Positions 6,915-8,115 of a stretch of DNA of 8,115 nt are shown here, in pieces. The stretch covers positions 1 to 8,115 of the forward strand of contig JBPCWA010000242.1 of the NCBI GenBank assembly GCA_051009975.1. Direction: 5' to 3'. The position numbers and the translations under genes are program-made. This stretch comes from Tectiglobus sp051009975 (GTDB taxonomy: Bacteria; Pseudomonadota; Alphaproteobacteria; Rhizobiales; Hyphomicrobiaceae). The notes under the pieces were generated by a model. The model was not told the DNA's origin. It saw only the letters and a list, made by a program, of their open reading frames with translations, and did not search any database. The first letter of the stretch is position 1; the number at the start of each line of letters is the position of its first letter.

Positions 6915-7697
6915 ATGTCGCAAAGTAACAAGCTCCCTCGCGAACTGAGCCCCGGTGTTTTTTGGCTTGGTGACTGTCTCGAACAACACTCGCAAGGCAA
7001 GGTCTATCACGGCTACAACTCTGCTTTTCTTCTGGTAGGCTCCAGGGCATCGATGTTGATTGAAACCGGTCACCCGAAAGACTTTCCGATCATTGCACTA
7101 CAGCTGCAAGAGGTTCTGGCAGACAAGGCAGCCGCGCCGCTCAAGCATCTGTTCTTGACGCATCAAGAGACTCCACATTCCGGTGGCTTAGGGCGTATTC
7201 TGGAAATCTATCCCGAAGTTACAATTCACGGCGATGTCGCAGATTACCACTTCGCATTTCCACAGTATGTCGAGCGGCTGCGCGCCATGGAAGTCGGCGA
7301 CTGCATAGATCTTGGTAACCGCGAATTTATGGCTGTCGAGCCAGTCATCCGGGATTTGCGGACTTCCCTTTGGGGGTTTGACACCAAAGATAATGTGCTG
7401 TTTCCTGGCGACGGCTTCGCCTACAGCCATTATCATTGGGACGGACACTGTGGCATGACCGCAGAAGAGGCCCAGTCACTTGACCTGGCCGAAACATCAG
7501 CAGTGTTTGCTGAGCGAGCACTCTTTTGGACCAAGTTCGCCGACATGAACATCTACGTGGATAAGTTGGAAGAGCTTATCCGTGACCTGGATGCCAAGCT
7601 CGTTGCGCCAACGCACGGGCTTCCGGTCACGAATATCCCGGTCACGTTACCGAAAATCCGCGCAGGCCTCGTTGCCGGCAGCATCGACTTTGATTAA
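6915..7697 (+). CDS. MBL-fold metalloprotein, flavodiiron-type site without flavodoxin domain
   Basis: This 260-residue metallo-beta-lactamase-fold protein has a nearly complete metal site: His83, Glu85 and His88 in THQETPHSGG (82-91), His105 in TIHGD, Asp166 in LFPGDGF, and His234 in APTHGLP. The H-x-E-x-x-H spacing matches flavodiiron proteins (HxExDH) and not the common HxHxDH of hydrolases. The one deviation is the aspartate before the second histidine, which is Pro87. The protein ends just after the MBL domain, so it lacks the flavodoxin module that feeds electrons in true flavodiiron oxygen or NO reductases. It could be a diiron oxidoreductase with a separate electron donor or a hydrolase. 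It is translated just after its degenerate paralogue (three-base gap). No signal peptide is seen, so it is probably cytoplasmic. Family confidence is high; reaction unknown. Confidence 0.87.
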   Translation: MSQSNKLPRELSPGVFWLGDCLEQHSQGKVYHGYNSAFLLVGSRASMLIETGHPKDFPIIALQLQEVLADKAAAPLKHLFLTHQETPHSGGLGRILEIYPEVTIHGDVADYHFAFPQYVERLRAMEVGDCIDLGNREFMAVEPVIRDLRTSLWGFDTKDNVLFPGDGFAYSHYHWDGHCGMTAEEAQSLDLAETSAVFAERALFWTKFADMNIYVDKLEELIRDLDAKLVAPTHGLPVTNIPVTLPKIRAGLVAGSIDFD

Positions 7698-7705
7698 AAG
7701 CGTTT

Positions 7706-7717
7706 TTGCTCGAGCAA
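7706..7717. repeat. 12-base perfect palindrome in the converging gap
   Basis: TTGCTCGAGCAA is identical to its reverse complement and begins eight bases after the stop of the second MBL gene. It is preceded, not followed, by a short T-run, so it is not a classical terminator for the plus-strand unit. The remainder of 7698-7821 contains no recognisable gene. Confidence 0.3.
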
Positions 7718-7816
7718 GCTCACAAAGAGCCCACACACAGCAGCACAGAGTCCTCGGTAGATCTGCCATCAAGAGAATTGACCACCGCATCTGCGTCTTT
7801 GCGAGCGCCCTAAAGT

Positions 7817-7833
7817 ATGCGTCATTGACGCAT
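7817..7833. repeat. 17-base dyad at the stop of the right-edge gene
   Basis: ATGCGTCA-T-TGACGCAT is a perfect 8-base inverted repeat around one central base. It covers the TGA stop of the minus-strand gene at 7822-7824. With a one-base centre it looks more like a protein-binding dyad than an RNA hairpin. Confidence 0.35.
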
Positions 7834-8115
7834 CAATTCTATGTCTCTGGGCTCCATGCCACTTTCTACAAGTTGTTCGTCCGAATACATGCCCAAATAG
7901 GCTGCGACTCGACGCCGTGCTTCAGCCTCAAGCCTCACGAGCTGCATTGAGTCGATTGAGAAAGTTGAGAGCCCAGCACAATGGGGCCCTTCGCAGCGCA
8001 CTGCCGGTAGCATTGTCAAGCAGGCGCCGACGAAAGCGCTCGTCTGGGAAGGATCAAGGCCTGAGGTTAGAATACAGGCAATCAAATGGAGGGCGTGGCT
8101 GGCGGCGTCATCCCG
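7822..8115 (-). CDS. Hypothetical protein, C-terminal part, weakly DUF1127-like tail
   Basis: On the minus strand the frame is open from the right edge down to a TGA at 7822-7824, giving 97 residues of a gene whose start lies outside. A TTG at 8085 or an ATG at 7947 could also serve as starts, but neither has a good ribosome binding site, so I read it as a partial gene. The last 30 or so residues (AYLGMYSDEQLVESGMEPRDIE) resemble the short C-terminal pattern of DUF1127 proteins, common in Rhizobiales, but the match is weak. The preceding part contains a modestly hydrophobic, cysteine-containing stretch (HLIACILTSGL, then FVGACLTMLPAV). I do not recognise the protein. It converges on the MBL pair and is not part of that operon. 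Confidence 0.45.
   Translation of the reverse strand, partial: RDDAASHALHLIACILTSGLDPSQTSAFVGACLTMLPAVRCEGPHCAGLSTFSIDSMQLVRLEAEARRRVAAYLGMYSDEQLVESGMEPRDIELMRQ

Noticed and set aside
1..8115. CRISPR array, tRNA/rRNA, insertion sequence or transposase
   Set aside because: No regularly spaced repeats, no RNA gene signatures and no transposase-like frame were seen on either strand.

Overview
The window looks like accessory catabolic DNA from a proteobacterium, most likely an alphaproteobacterium of the Rhizobiales type. This rests on the gene families (intradiol dioxygenase, MetE-like protein, MFS carrier, DAO-type flavoprotein, type II HAD protein), strong AGGAGG-type ribosome binding sites, and a possible DUF1127-like tail at the right edge. 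The taxonomic call is an inference. No rRNA, tRNA, CRISPR array, complete insertion sequence or regulator gene is visible.

Layout. Left edge to 1401, minus strand: a GTG-started intradiol (hydroxyquinol-type) ring-cleavage dioxygenase, followed 65 bases later by a MetE-like protein that runs off the left edge; together they look like a short operon. From 1402 to about 1851 is a divergent control region with a 12-base palindrome, a long inverted repeat, and a good ribosome binding site that opens only a four-codon frame. From 1852 to 7697 all genes are on the plus strand: an MFS transporter, a DAO-family FAD oxidoreductase, an amidohydrolase that keeps only its C-terminal third, a type II HAD hydrolase, and two adjacent metallo-beta-lactamase-fold proteins. 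From 7698 is a short non-coding gap with two perfect dyads, then the C-terminal end of an unrecognised minus-strand gene entering from the right edge.

How the parts may work together: the transporter plausibly imports a small organic compound. The FAD enzyme, the former amidohydrolase and the HAD protein suggest attack on C-N or C-halogen bonds, and the dioxygenase would open a hydroxylated aromatic ring. No maleylacetate reductase, ring hydroxylase or regulator is present, so the pathway is incomplete here and the substrate is unknown.

The most unusual item is the tandem MBL pair at 6015-7697. Both resemble the diiron domain of flavodiiron proteins but lack the flavodoxin domain. The second keeps six of the seven metal-ligand positions; the first has lost five of the seven. 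This looks like an active/pseudoenzyme pair. The second notable item is the apparent deletion junction at about 4380, where an amidohydrolase remnant is fused out of frame to the end of the FAD oxidoreductase gene.
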